Shown: positions 1 through 15,047, numbered from the stretch's first letter. The stretch: 64,000 nucleotides of DNA from Streptomyces sp. NBC_01214 (GCF_026340975.1 NZ_JAPEOS010000001.1:4435001-4499000); one strand, 5' to 3'. Numbers and translations are program-made. The notes: generated by a model not told the origin, from the letters alone.

Positions 1-7508
<7,508 letters not shown>

Positions 7509-7604
7509 CGTGCTCCAGATTCGCTGCGGGTCCCCGTCCGGTGGCGGGACCGGCGGGGGAGGTCGACGGGATGCGGGGGCCTGCGGGCGGGCGGGGGAGA
7601 CCCG

Positions 7605-8948
7605 TTAGACGGCGGGTGCTGCGGGTGCTGCGGGCTTCAGACCGGCGGTGTCGGGGCCGGGTCCGGGCCCGTCGTCGCGGCCGTCCTCGGCGTCCCGCTC
7701 CTCGCGGGGGAGGGTGGCCCTGCGCAGGCCGGGCACGGCGATCGCCACGGCGACGGCGGCCACGGCGCAGATCGCGCCGTTGACGACGGCCGCCCCGCCG
7801 GGGCTGAACCAACGGGCGAGGGCGGCGACCTCGACGTCGCCGACGACGCCTCCGGTGGTGCCCTGCGTGGTGATGACGCTGACGATGCGGCCGCGCAGCC
7901 GGTCGGGGGTGCTGTGCTGGACGAGCGCGTACTCGAGGATCTCGTACACCGTGCCGGCGGCGCCGCCCACGGCGAGCAGCGCGAAGGCGACCCAGATGTC
8001 GCCGCTGAGGCCGAAGCCCACGGCGGACAGACCGCCGGTGAAGGCCGCGATGATCAGCAGCCGGCCGGGCCGGGCGGCCCGGGTCAGCCATCCGCTCGTG
8101 GCGGAGACGGCGACCGCGCCGACGGCGGGGGCGGTGTAGAGGAGGCCGAGCATGACCTCGCCGCCGTGGAACTGACGGTCGACCATCTCGGGGAAGAGCA
8201 CGACCGGGAGGTTGAAGAGGGCCATCACGCCGCCGAGGGTGAGCAGGCCGCCGACGACGCGGTTGCGCACGGCGTACTTGAAGGCGACCAGCAGCGATCC
8301 GCTGTCGGCGCCGTATTCGTCCTCGTCGTCCTCGTCGCCCTTGACCGGGGGCAGGGGCCGGATCCGGGAGATCAGGAGGGTGGTGACGGCCGTGGTGACG
8401 GCGGTGAAGGCGAAGACCGGGCCGGGCCCCCACACGGCGAGGAGCAAGCCGCCCAGGAAGGGCGCGCTGATGGAGCCGATCTCACCGGTCAGCGAGATGA
8501 GGGCGCCCGCGGCCGGGAGTTGGTCGGGGCGCACGAGCGTCGGGGCGACGGCCATCAGGGCCGTCACGCTGACGCCCGTGGCCAGGCCGTCCCAAGCGAC
8601 GCACACGTAGATGCCCCACAGGGTCGGGTCCGGCAGCATCGCGTTCACGGCGAGGCCGGCGAAGGCGAGGGCGGCGGCGCCGCGGGCGCACACGATCAGC
8701 CGCCGGCGGTCGGTCCGGTCGGCCATGACGCCGCCCCAGAGCGAACCGAGCAGCACGGTGACGCTCATGATCATGCTGGCGACGGCGACGTTGAAGGTGG
8801 ACCGGGTCAGTCCGTACACCTGGGCGGACAGGGCCACCGTCGCCATGCCGAGGCCGAACAGGGACACCACGCGGGCGATGAAGATGGCGCGGAAGTCCCT
8901 GCTGGTGCGCAGGGGTTCGATGTCTATGACGAAGTCACGCAGAGGCAC
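7605..8948 (-). CDS. EntS-like MFS siderophore exporter
   Basis: A 447-residue major facilitator protein with about twelve membrane segments. Its N-terminal half follows Escherichia coli EntS, the enterobactin exporter, closely: an ARVVSLFGLG segment, the GGVMADRTDRRR loop, an NAMLPDPTLWGIY segment and VTALMAVAPTLV. The role inferred from this and from its position is export of the siderophore made by the adjacent NRPS. The start is GTG 8948 with GGAG six bases upstream. It lies 37 bp after the aryl carrier protein gene and 96 bp before the NRPS, so the three are probably one transcript under the iron box at 9297-9315. The C-terminal 35 residues are an acidic and Ala/Pro-rich tail not found in EntS. 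Confidence 0.88.
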   Translation of the reverse strand: MPLRDFVIDIEPLRTSRDFRAIFIARVVSLFGLGMATVALSAQVYGLTRSTFNVAVASMIMSVTVLLGSLWGGVMADRTDRRRLIVCARGAAALAFAGLAVNAMLPDPTLWGIYVCVAWDGLATGVSVTALMAVAPTLVRPDQLPAAGALISLTGEIGSISAPFLGGLLLAVWGPGPVFAFTAVTTAVTTLLISRIRPLPPVKGDEDDEDEYGADSGSLLVAFKYAVRNRVVGGLLTLGGVMALFNLPVVLFPEMVDRQFHGGEVMLGLLYTAPAVGAVAVSATSGWLTRAARPGRLLIIAAFTGGLSAVGFGLSGDIWVAFALLAVGGAAGTVYEILEYALVQHSTPDRLRGRIVSVITTQGTTGGVVGDVEVAALARWFSPGGAAVVNGAICAVAAVAVAIAVPGLRRATLPREERDAEDGRDDGPGPGPDTAGLKPAAPAAPAV

Positions 8949-8985
8949 GGCAGGCTCCGGGGCGGGCAGGTGTGGGGGAGGGGGA

Positions 8986-9225
8986 TCAGGGGGCTGCGGT
9001 GAGCAGCTCGGCCCACTGGCGCAGGGTCGGTCGTTCGGCGAGGTCCACGAAGCTGATGCGGGCGCCTTCGGCCCGCCATTTCTCGACGAGCGACATCAGC
9101 CGGATCGAGTCGAGGCCCTGGTCCAGCAGGTCCTCTTCCAGGGAGACGTCGGCGGGCTCCGTGTAGAGCACGTCGGCGACGTCTCGGACCAGCCGGTCGA
9201 GCGTGAAGGGCGGGGAAGCGGACAT
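8986..9225 (-). CDS. Stand-alone aryl carrier protein
   Basis: A 79-residue carrier protein resembling the C-terminal ArCP domain of EntB/DhbB. The phosphopantetheine site is GLDSIRLM (Ser about residue 40), followed by SFVDLAERPTLRQWAELL, which corresponds to the EntB stretch ending in the helix that contacts the ligase and synthetase. It would carry an activated aryl acid (2,3-dihydroxybenzoate or salicylate) as a thioester for the starter condensation domain of the NRPS. In enterobactin-type systems this domain is fused to the isochorismatase; here the isochorismatase-like part is encoded separately at 14237-14869. Start ATG 9225 is preceded by AGGAGAGAG. First gene of the exporter/NRPS operon. 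Confidence 0.9.
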   Translation of the reverse strand: MSASPPFTLDRLVRDVADVLYTEPADVSLEEDLLDQGLDSIRLMSLVEKWRAEGARISFVDLAERPTLRQWAELLTAAP

Positions 9226-9296
9226 GGAGGGACTCTCTCCTCGGGGATCGACGGAAGGGCGGAAGGGCGGAACGACGGCAGTACGTCAGCGTTCCA

Positions 9297-9315
9297 TTAG
9301 GTAAGGCTTACCTAA
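9297..9315. promoter_or_regulatory. Iron box upstream of the aryl carrier/exporter/NRPS operon
   Basis: TTAGGTAAGGCTTACCTAA, a 19-bp palindrome matching the DmdR1/IdeR/DtxR iron-box consensus (TTAGGTTAGGCTAACCTAA). It is 71 bp upstream of the carrier protein start, so Fe(II)-bound DmdR would be expected to repress this operon when iron is plentiful. Confidence 0.93.
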
Positions 9316-9426
9316 TTAAACGCGAAGGTGCACGTCAAGCCGGGTGCGGTGATGTCGTGACTGCCGCTTTGATGAACTGGCCTCTGGGTGTGATGTGTTG
9401 GGTCGAGAGGCGAATTGCGGGTCAAT

Positions 9427-9445
9427 TTAGGGAAGGCTAACCTAA
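9427..9445. promoter_or_regulatory. Iron box upstream of the NAGS-like acetyltransferase
   Basis: TTAGGGAAGGCTAACCTAA, one clear mismatch from the palindromic DmdR/IdeR consensus in the left arm. It ends four bases before the GTG start of the plus-strand acetyltransferase and is 111 bp from the divergent iron box at 9297-9315, so each divergent transcript has its own operator. Confidence 0.9.
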
Positions 9446-9449
9446 GTTC

Positions 9450-9950
9450 GTGATTGCTGCCGCCACCCCCCGTCCCCCGCTGTACGGCACGGACGGTCTC
9501 CCGCCGCTGGTCCGGCGGGCGCGTCTGCACGACGCCCCCGCCCTGCACGCCCTCTCACTGGCCTTCATCCGCTCCGGTGCCCTGCGGCACCGCAGCATCG
9601 ACCACTACCTGGCGCACGCCGGGGAGTTCCTCCTCGCGACCCGTCGCGGTCGCACCGCGGTCCTGGGCTGCCTCGCCCTGAGCGACGAGGGGGAGGGGGT
9701 CGCAGTGCTCTACAACTTCTGCGTCGCCCGGGGGAACCAGGGCCAGGGGCTGGGCGCCGCGTTGCTGCGCGCCGCGCTCGCCGACGCCCGGAGCCGCCTC
9801 GTACGGGAGGTCTTCACCGCGACCACGAGTGGCGCAGCCTTCTTCGGCCGGCACGGCTTCGTGCCGGCCGGCCCGGGACGGGCGCCCGCCGCCTGGGCCG
9901 GGGCGCTGGACCCCGCACGCGGCTCGGAGGTGCTCTCCAGGAGGCTGTGA
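9450..9950 (+). CDS. GNAT acetyltransferase resembling the ArgA-type N-acetylglutamate synthase domain
   Basis: A 166-residue single GNAT domain. The stretch LRHRSIDHYLAHAGEFLLA, then VLGCLAL, the acetyl-CoA loop RGNQGQGLGAALL and the ending FTATTSGAAFFGRHGF follow the C-terminal acetyltransferase domain of ArgA-type N-acetylglutamate synthases and the short stand-alone NAGS of actinomycetes. If so, it acetylates glutamate and feeds the acetylglutamate kinase at 13260-14213, the first two steps to ornithine. That substrate assignment is inference; the fold is clear. The GTG start at 9450 lies four bases after an iron box and has no ribosome binding site, so the message may be leaderless. It is convergent with the MbtH gene. 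Confidence 0.8.
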   Translation: MIAAATPRPPLYGTDGLPPLVRRARLHDAPALHALSLAFIRSGALRHRSIDHYLAHAGEFLLATRRGRTAVLGCLALSDEGEGVAVLYNFCVARGNQGQGLGAALLRAALADARSRLVREVFTATTSGAAFFGRHGFVPAGPGRAPAAWAGALDPARGSEVLSRRL

Positions 9951-9994
9951 ACCCTGGCGGGGTGGCGAGGCACCCCTACGGTCCGCACACGACC

Positions 9995-10030
9995 GGGGCC
10001 GGACCGGAGCACGTGCTCCGGTCCGGCCCC
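9995..10030. terminator. Perfect 36-bp palindrome between convergent genes, bidirectional terminator
   Basis: Two perfectly complementary 18-base arms (left arm GGGGCCGGACCGGAGCAC) with no spacer. It lies 45 bp after the acetyltransferase stop and 36 bp before the MbtH stop of the converging gene. The position and strength of the hairpin suit a shared, U-tract-independent streptomycete terminator. Confidence 0.8.
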
Positions 10031-10065
10031 GCGCGTGGACCACGGGGGCCGGGTGGCCCCCGGGA

Positions 10066-10272
10066 TCAGCTCTTGGCGACCAGGCTGGCGGGCCGCATGT
10101 CGGTCCAGTGCGTCTCCGTGTACGCGGCGCAGCCCTCCCGGCTGTCCTCGCCGTGCACGACGGTCCAGCCCGCGGGAACCTCCGCGAAGGCGGGCCAGAG
10201 CGAGTGCTGGTTCTCGGCGTTCACGAGCACGAAGTAGCGGGCGTCGTCGTCCTCGAAGGGGTTGGTGGCCAT
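10066..10272 (-). CDS. MbtH-like NRPS accessory protein
   Basis: A 68-residue protein with the family landmarks: NPFEDDDARYFVLVNAENQHSLWPAF near the start, then VPAGW and the closing WTDMRPASL. MbtH-like proteins bind adenylation domains and raise their solubility and activity, so the partner is presumably one or both A domains of the NRPS at 1-7508. The start ATG 10272 has AAAGGAG upstream. It follows the condensation-like gene by 49 bp and ends the operon that begins with the N-hydroxylase. Confidence 0.96.
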   Translation of the reverse strand: MATNPFEDDDARYFVLVNAENQHSLWPAFAEVPAGWTVVHGEDSREGCAAYTETHWTDMRPASLVAKS

Positions 10273-10321
10273 GGTGTCTCTCCTTTGGGTGATGACCGGG
10301 ACGGTCGGTTCGGGAAGGGGG

Positions 10322-11644
10322 TCAGTGGTGGACGGGGGAAGCCTGCAGGGAGGCGATCGGTACGTCGGGGGCGCGGCAGAGCGCCGCCAGGTCCTCGGTG
10401 AACAGGCGGGCGAACCTGGCGGGTTCGGCCTCCTCGTAGAGTGCCGGGTTCGCGTCGAAGTCCAGGCGCAGCCGCCCGTCGGGGCCCGCCGCGGCGGACA
10501 CCGACAGGTCGTCGACCGGCCCCGAGGCGAGGCTGACGACCCGGCCGCGGATCGCGCCGAAGTCCAGCTCCGTCTCGAACGGCCGCAGGTTGACCAGCGG
10601 CCCGGGGACGCGGCCGCCCCCGTACTCCGGCCACACCTCGCGCGCCAGTTCCTCGCTGCGCAGCCGCTGGTGGCGGCGGAGCAGCGTCAGCTCGCCGGCC
10701 GCCGTGCCCAGCAGCGACCGGAAGGTGTCCGCCCCCCGCACGGGCAGCCGCACCGGCAGGACGTTCACGGCCGTCGCGGGCACCCGTAGCGTCCCGGGGG
10801 CGGTCCGCGCCGCCGCGTACACGGCGAGGACCGCCTCGCGCGCGCCGACCTGCGCGGTCACCCGCACCGCGGTCGCGGCGAGCACGACCTCGGCCCAGGT
10901 GACGCGCGCGGAACGGGCGGTGGCCCGGACGGCCGCGCTGTCCACCGCGTCGAGGTGCACGGTGTGCCGCCGCGCGGTGTCCTGTGCCGGTGCCGCCCGT
11001 CCGGCGGGGGAGGCGGGAGCGGGGCGGTCGGCGTACCGCCCCGTCCAGTACCGCCGGTCCGCGGCCTGCGCCGCGGAGCCGGTGTAGGCGCGGTCCGCGT
11101 CGGTCAGTACGGAGACCGGCGCGAAGGGAGTGGGGCCGGGCGGGCGGCCGTGCACCAGGGCCGTGTAGACCTCGGCGATCCGCCGGCTCAGCAGCGCCAC
11201 CCCGTACCCGTCGACCGCCAGCAGGTGGAAGTACTGCACCAGCAGGTGGTGTTCGGGGCCGACCCTGACCAGCAGGGCGCCGGTGAGGTCGGGCGCGAGG
11301 CCGGTGCCCGCCGGGGCGGTGAGCAGCTCGGGCCGGGGCGGACAGGCGAGCTGGCCGCGGACCAGGCCGACGGCAGCGCCCACCGGGTCGGCCGCCGCGG
11401 AGGTGTCCAGGCGCGGCAGGCCGCCCCGAGTCATCAGCCGCGAGCGGAGCCAAGGAGCCTCGTCGAGGGTGCGCAGCACGGCCTCGTCGAGCGCCGCCGT
11501 GTCGAGCGGGCCCACGAGCTCGATGTACTGGCCCACGTTGTGGCCGGCGTACGAGGGATCCGCGCTCTGCGCCGCCAGGACGTGCGCCTGCGCCGCCGTG
11601 AGTCCGGCCGGCCCGGCCGCCGCCGGGGGATCGGTGCGCGGCAC
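10322..11644 (-). CDS. Stand-alone condensation-domain protein with altered active-site motif
   Basis: A 440-residue protein consisting of one NRPS condensation domain, similar along its length to the first domain of the NRPS at 1-7508: both have YxGxNVGQYIE/VYNVGQYVEI openings and LLSRR-AEVYTALV after the active site. Where that NRPS has HHIVLDA, this protein has HLLAVDG near residue 170, so the second, catalytic histidine of HHxxxDG is leucine. It may be catalytically inactive, or act as a docking or binding partner. The start is GTG 11644, four bases after the stop of the N-hydroxylase, so translation is probably coupled. Whether it takes part in chain assembly is unknown. Confidence 0.87.
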   Translation of the reverse strand: MPRTDPPAAAGPAGLTAAQAHVLAAQSADPSYAGHNVGQYIELVGPLDTAALDEAVLRTLDEAPWLRSRLMTRGGLPRLDTSAAADPVGAAVGLVRGQLACPPRPELLTAPAGTGLAPDLTGALLVRVGPEHHLLVQYFHLLAVDGYGVALLSRRIAEVYTALVHGRPPGPTPFAPVSVLTDADRAYTGSAAQAADRRYWTGRYADRPAPASPAGRAAPAQDTARRHTVHLDAVDSAAVRATARSARVTWAEVVLAATAVRVTAQVGAREAVLAVYAAARTAPGTLRVPATAVNVLPVRLPVRGADTFRSLLGTAAGELTLLRRHQRLRSEELAREVWPEYGGGRVPGPLVNLRPFETELDFGAIRGRVVSLASGPVDDLSVSAAAGPDGRLRLDFDANPALYEEAEPARFARLFTEDLAALCRAPDVPIASLQASPVHH

Positions 11645-11650
11645 GGCCGC

Positions 11651-13048
11651 TCAGCCCCGCTGGGCGGGGACGCCGTCGGCGACGGCCGCCGCCCTGGTCG
11701 CCAGTGCGGCCCGCACCTCGCGCTCGGCGACGCGCAGCAGCAGGGAGTCGCAGATCTCGCCCGAGCGCACGGCCAGCGTGGACAGCAGGGAGGCGGTGAT
11801 GCCGTGGGTGTGCTCGGCGGCCGCGCCCTGGACGTAGATGCCGGCCCGGACGCGGTCGGTGGTCTCCACCCGGTGGTCGCGGCCCACCCGCAGCCTGCCC
11901 CGTCCGTCCGTGAGGCACTCCTCGGCCAGGTCGCCGAGCAACTCGGCCGGCTCGGTGGGTCGGTAACCGGTGGCCAGCACCACCGCGTCGCAATCGAGGG
12001 CGAGGGTCTCTCCCGTGGTGAGGGAGCGCACCACGGCCCGTGCCCCGTCGGGGAGTTCCTCCACGGCGGTCAGGGCGGTCGCGTTCAGTATGCGCAGCCG
12101 TTCGGTGCCGGCGACCTTCTCCTGGTAGACGGTCCGGTACAGCTGCTCGATCAGTTCGCCGTCCACCACCGCGTAGTTGGTGTTGGCGTGGTAGCCGATG
12201 AGCTGCTGCTTGACCTCCTCCGGGGCGCTGAAGAACTCGTCGACGGCGGCCGGGTCGAAGATCCGGTTGGCGAACGGGCTGTCGTCGGCCGGGCTGTACC
12301 CGTACCGGGTGAACACGGCGCAGACCTCGGCGTCCGGGAACGTGCGGTGCAGGTGGTCGGCGGTCTCGGCGGCGGACTGTCCGGCGCCGACGACGACGAA
12401 CCGGCGATGGGGGCGGGCCGTCAGTTGCGGTGCGCGGTGCAGCAGGTCGCGGTTGTGCCAGACGTGCGGTCCGGTGCTGATCCCGTCCGGGACGCGGGGG
12501 CGCAGCCCGGTCCCGAGTACGAGGTTGCGGGTGCGGGTGGCGCGCTGCGGCCCGGTGCCGGACGCGGGCCGGGTGATGACGTCCAGCAGGTCCGCGGCGC
12601 CGTCCGGACCTGCCGGGCGTACCTCGACGGCCTCGGTGGCGTAGTCGACCAGCCCGCTGAAGGGGGCGGCGCACCAGCGGAAGTAGTCGTGGAATTCGAG
12701 GCGGGTGGGGAAGAAGGACTTCTGGTTGATGAAGTCGGCCAGCCGGTCCCGGTCCTGCAGGTAGTGCAGGAAGCTGAAGGAGCTTCCCGGATTGCGCATC
12801 GTCACCAGGTCCTTCAGGAAGGAGACCTGCATGGTGGCCCCTTCGAGGAGCATGCCCTGGTGCCATCCGAAGTCGTCCTGGCGCTCGATGAACGAGGCCC
12901 GGATCGCCTCACCGGGGGCGCGTCGGCCGTTGTGCTCCCGGATCGCTATCGCCAGGGCCAGGTTGGCCGGCCCGAAGCCGATGCCCACCAGGTCCCTGAT
13001 GTCCGGGAGAGCGTCCCCGGGTGTGGAGCTCGCGTGCGGTGCGGACAT
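11651..13048 (-). CDS. L-ornithine/L-lysine N-hydroxylase (flavin-dependent)
   Basis: A 465-residue FAD/NADPH N-hydroxylating monooxygenase of the SidA/PvdA/IucD family. Visible are the FAD site GIGFGPANLALA near residue 25, the NADPH site GAGQSAAETADHL near 195, the substrate-side NTNYAVVD segment, and the C-terminal ATGYRP motif. These enzymes hydroxylate the side-chain amine of ornithine or lysine, giving a hydroxamate precursor. The ornithine-making genes nearby favour ornithine (inference). ATG 13048 is preferred over ATG 13054 because AGGAAGG then sits six bases upstream. It heads the operon that continues with the condensation-like and MbtH genes, behind the iron box at 13080-13098. 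Confidence 0.92.
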   Translation of the reverse strand: MSAPHASSTPGDALPDIRDLVGIGFGPANLALAIAIREHNGRRAPGEAIRASFIERQDDFGWHQGMLLEGATMQVSFLKDLVTMRNPGSSFSFLHYLQDRDRLADFINQKSFFPTRLEFHDYFRWCAAPFSGLVDYATEAVEVRPAGPDGAADLLDVITRPASGTGPQRATRTRNLVLGTGLRPRVPDGISTGPHVWHNRDLLHRAPQLTARPHRRFVVVGAGQSAAETADHLHRTFPDAEVCAVFTRYGYSPADDSPFANRIFDPAAVDEFFSAPEEVKQQLIGYHANTNYAVVDGELIEQLYRTVYQEKVAGTERLRILNATALTAVEELPDGARAVVRSLTTGETLALDCDAVVLATGYRPTEPAELLGDLAEECLTDGRGRLRVGRDHRVETTDRVRAGIYVQGAAAEHTHGITASLLSTLAVRSGEICDSLLLRVAEREVRAALATRAAAVADGVPAQRG

Positions 13049-13079
13049 GCCCATCCTTCCTCGGTCCTACCCTATTTGG

Positions 13080-13098
13080 TTAGGTAAGGCTGGCCTAA
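13080..13098. promoter_or_regulatory. Iron box upstream of the N-hydroxylase operon
   Basis: TTAGGTAAGGCTGGCCTAA, matching the DmdR/IdeR consensus except at the right-arm centre. It lies 31 bp upstream of the N-hydroxylase start and is expected to repress the N-hydroxylase, condensation-like and MbtH genes in iron-replete cells. Confidence 0.9.
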
Positions 13099-13259
13099 CA
13101 TCTCTGACGGGCCGGAAGCTGTCAAGTTGGACCGCGACCGCCTCGATCCGCACCAAACCGGTTTACTACCAGCAGAGTTGGGCACGCGGAAGGCCCCGGA
13201 GCCGTAGCGGCTCCGGGGTGGGGTGGGAGAGGGCCGGGGCAGGTCGACCCTCCCCCGGT

Positions 13260-14213
13260 TCAGTGGGGGAGGTGCTCCCCGCGCGGCGAAACCTGAGGCG
13301 AACCGTCCGGCGACCCGTCCGGCGGGCCGTCGGACGGGCCGTCGGGCACGACCGTGGTGCCGGTGTGCTCGTCGGCGAAGACCTCCAGGACCAGGGCGTG
13401 CGGAACCCTGCCGTCCAGTACGTGCGCCATCCGCACCCCGGAGCGCACCGCACGCAGGCAGCCCTCCATCTTGGGCACCATGCCGCCCGCCATCGAGGGC
13501 AACAGTTCCGCCAGCTCACCGGCCGTGAGCCGGTCGATGACCTCCGTGCTGTGCGGCCAGTCCGCGTAGAGGCCCGCGACGTCGGTGAGCATCACCAGCT
13601 TCTCGGCGTCCAGGGCTTCGGCGAGGGCGGCGGCCGCGAGGTCCGCGTTGATGTTGTAGACGTTGTCGTCGTGCGCTCCCCGGGCGATGGGGGAGATCAC
13701 GGGGATGCGACCGCGCTCGAGGAGCCCCCGTACGGTGTCGGGGGCGACGTGCACGATGTCGCCCACCAGGCCGATGTCCACCTCGGCGCCGTCCACGACG
13801 GCCGGCCGCCGGACGGCGGACAGGGTGCGGGCGTCCTCGCCGGTCATCCCCACGGCGAAGGCTCCGTGACGGTTGATCAGTCCGACGATGTCCCGTTGGA
13901 CCTGCCCGGCCAGCACCATGCGGACGACTTCCATCACCGCGGGGGTCGTCACCCGTAGCCCCGCCGCGAACCGGACCTCCAGCGCGAGCTGTTCGAGCAT
14001 CGCGCTGATCTGGGGGCCGCCGCCGTGCACGACGACCGGCCGGAGCCCCGCGTAGCGCAGGGAGACGACGTCCTGGGCGAAGGCCGCCTTGAGCTCCTCG
14101 TTCACCATGGCGTTGCCGCCGAACTTGACCACGACCGTGCGTCCTTGGAACCGCTCCAGCCATGGCAGGGCCTCGATGAGCGTGCGCGCCCGTGGCGCCG
14201 CCTGTCCGCTCAT
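13260..14213 (-). CDS. argB: Acetylglutamate kinase (ArgB-type) within the siderophore locus
   Basis: A 317-residue amino-acid kinase. VVVKFGGNAM near residue 27, VVVHGGGPQISAMLE near 66, and NINADLAAAALAEAL near 190 are the phosphate, acetylglutamate and nucleotide site motifs of NAG kinase. It phosphorylates N-acetylglutamate, the second step to ornithine. The last 30 residues form an unusual Asp-Gly-Pro/Ser repetitive tail absent from ordinary ArgB, encoded by repeated CCGTCGG-type units at 13280-13350. It sits 23 bp downstream of the isochorismatase-like gene, so it is iron controlled through the box at 14970-14988, and is probably a second copy beside the chromosomal arginine gene (inference). 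Confidence 0.93.
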   Translation of the reverse strand: MSGQAAPRARTLIEALPWLERFQGRTVVVKFGGNAMVNEELKAAFAQDVVSLRYAGLRPVVVHGGGPQISAMLEQLALEVRFAAGLRVTTPAVMEVVRMVLAGQVQRDIVGLINRHGAFAVGMTGEDARTLSAVRRPAVVDGAEVDIGLVGDIVHVAPDTVRGLLERGRIPVISPIARGAHDDNVYNINADLAAAALAEALDAEKLVMLTDVAGLYADWPHSTEVIDRLTAGELAELLPSMAGGMVPKMEGCLRAVRSGVRMAHVLDGRVPHALVLEVFADEHTGTTVVPDGPSDGPPDGSPDGSPQVSPRGEHLPH

Positions 14214-14236
14214 GGGGTGGGGTGTGCGGTCGTCAT

Positions 14237-14869
14237 TCAGGCTTCCAGTTCGTCGATGAGGGTCGTGGTGGTGTGTACGACGGCGCCCCGTGCGGCCGTC
14301 CAGCGCAGGGCCAGCGCGTGCTCCTCGGCGGAGGTGTCCGCCACCGCGTCGGCGACGACGAACGGCTGGATGTCGTTCATGAACGCGTCCGCCGCGGTGA
14401 GCAGCACGCCCGCGTGGGCGAACACCCCGCACAGGATCAGCTGGTCCCGGCCCGTGGTGCGCAGGATGCGCTCCAAGTGGCTGCGCAGGAAGGCGTTGTG
14501 CCGTGCGTTGGTGATCACGTGCTCCCCCCGGCGGGGGGTCAGTTCCTCGGTGATCGACACGTCTCGGTCCGCCGCCGGTTCGGCTTCCATCTCGGCTGCG
14601 AGGCCCCGCTGTTCGGGTCGTTCGCCCGTCGGTACGGCGCTGAAGACGACCGGGAGGCCGAGCCGTCGTGCGGACCTGCGCAGGTCGGTGATGTTGCCGA
14701 TCAGGTCCACGAGGGGTGAGTGATCGCGGGGGAAGGGCCGCAGCAGATGGTTCTGCATGTTGTGTATCAACAGGGCGGCCCGGTCGGGGTCGATGGACCA
14801 AGGTGCCACGGAGCGCGGCACGAGGTCCTGGGTGGGCATGGGATATGGGTCGATGGTCACAGGGCCCAC
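14237..14869 (-). CDS. EntB-like isochorismatase-fold protein without carrier domain and with altered catalytic residues
   Basis: A 210-residue protein collinear with the isochorismatase domain of EntB/DhbB (opening DPYPMPTQDLVPRSVAPWSID, then RAALLIHNMQNHL, GVFAHAGVLLTAADAF and DIQPFVVADAVAD). These enzymes convert isochorismate to 2,3-dihydro-2,3-dihydroxybenzoate. Two residues I take as catalytic in EntB/PhzD differ: the Asp of HDMQ is Asn (HNMQ), and the Lys before WRYSAF is Asn (TNARHNAF). It also lacks the C-terminal carrier domain, which is encoded apart at 8986-9225. GTG 14869 has AAGGAG eight bases upstream. It may be inactive as an isochorismatase, or have a new substrate. Confidence 0.85.
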   Translation of the reverse strand: MGPVTIDPYPMPTQDLVPRSVAPWSIDPDRAALLIHNMQNHLLRPFPRDHSPLVDLIGNITDLRRSARRLGLPVVFSAVPTGERPEQRGLAAEMEAEPAADRDVSITEELTPRRGEHVITNARHNAFLRSHLERILRTTGRDQLILCGVFAHAGVLLTAADAFMNDIQPFVVADAVADTSAEEHALALRWTAARGAVVHTTTTLIDELEA

Positions 14870-14969
14870 GGCTGGATCTCCTTGTCACCGGCGCTGCGCG
14901 GAGCGCCGGTGGTGAACGGGCGCGCGGAGCTCGACGAGGGGCGGAGATGCCCCGCCCTTCATCTGGTAG

Positions 14970-14988
14970 TTAGCTTAGCCTAACCTAA
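14970..14988. promoter_or_regulatory. Iron box upstream of the isochorismatase-like/argB unit
   Basis: TTAGCTTAGCCTAACCTAA, a 19-bp near-palindrome of the DmdR/IdeR type. It is 100 bp upstream of the isochorismatase-like start, farther than the other boxes, and also just beyond the 3' end of the next minus-strand gene (stop at 15048). Confidence 0.88.
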
Positions 14989-15047
14989 GTTCCTCGGGTA
15001 CGGGGTGAGAGACGCCCTTCGAGTTCGTTCCTCGTGCGATCGGGCGT

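Noticed and set aside
13260..14888. A 542-codon frame that would extend ArgB upstream
   Set aside because: The part before ATG 14213 is not ArgB-like and overlaps the isochorismatase-like gene; ArgB begins normally with MSGQ at 14213.
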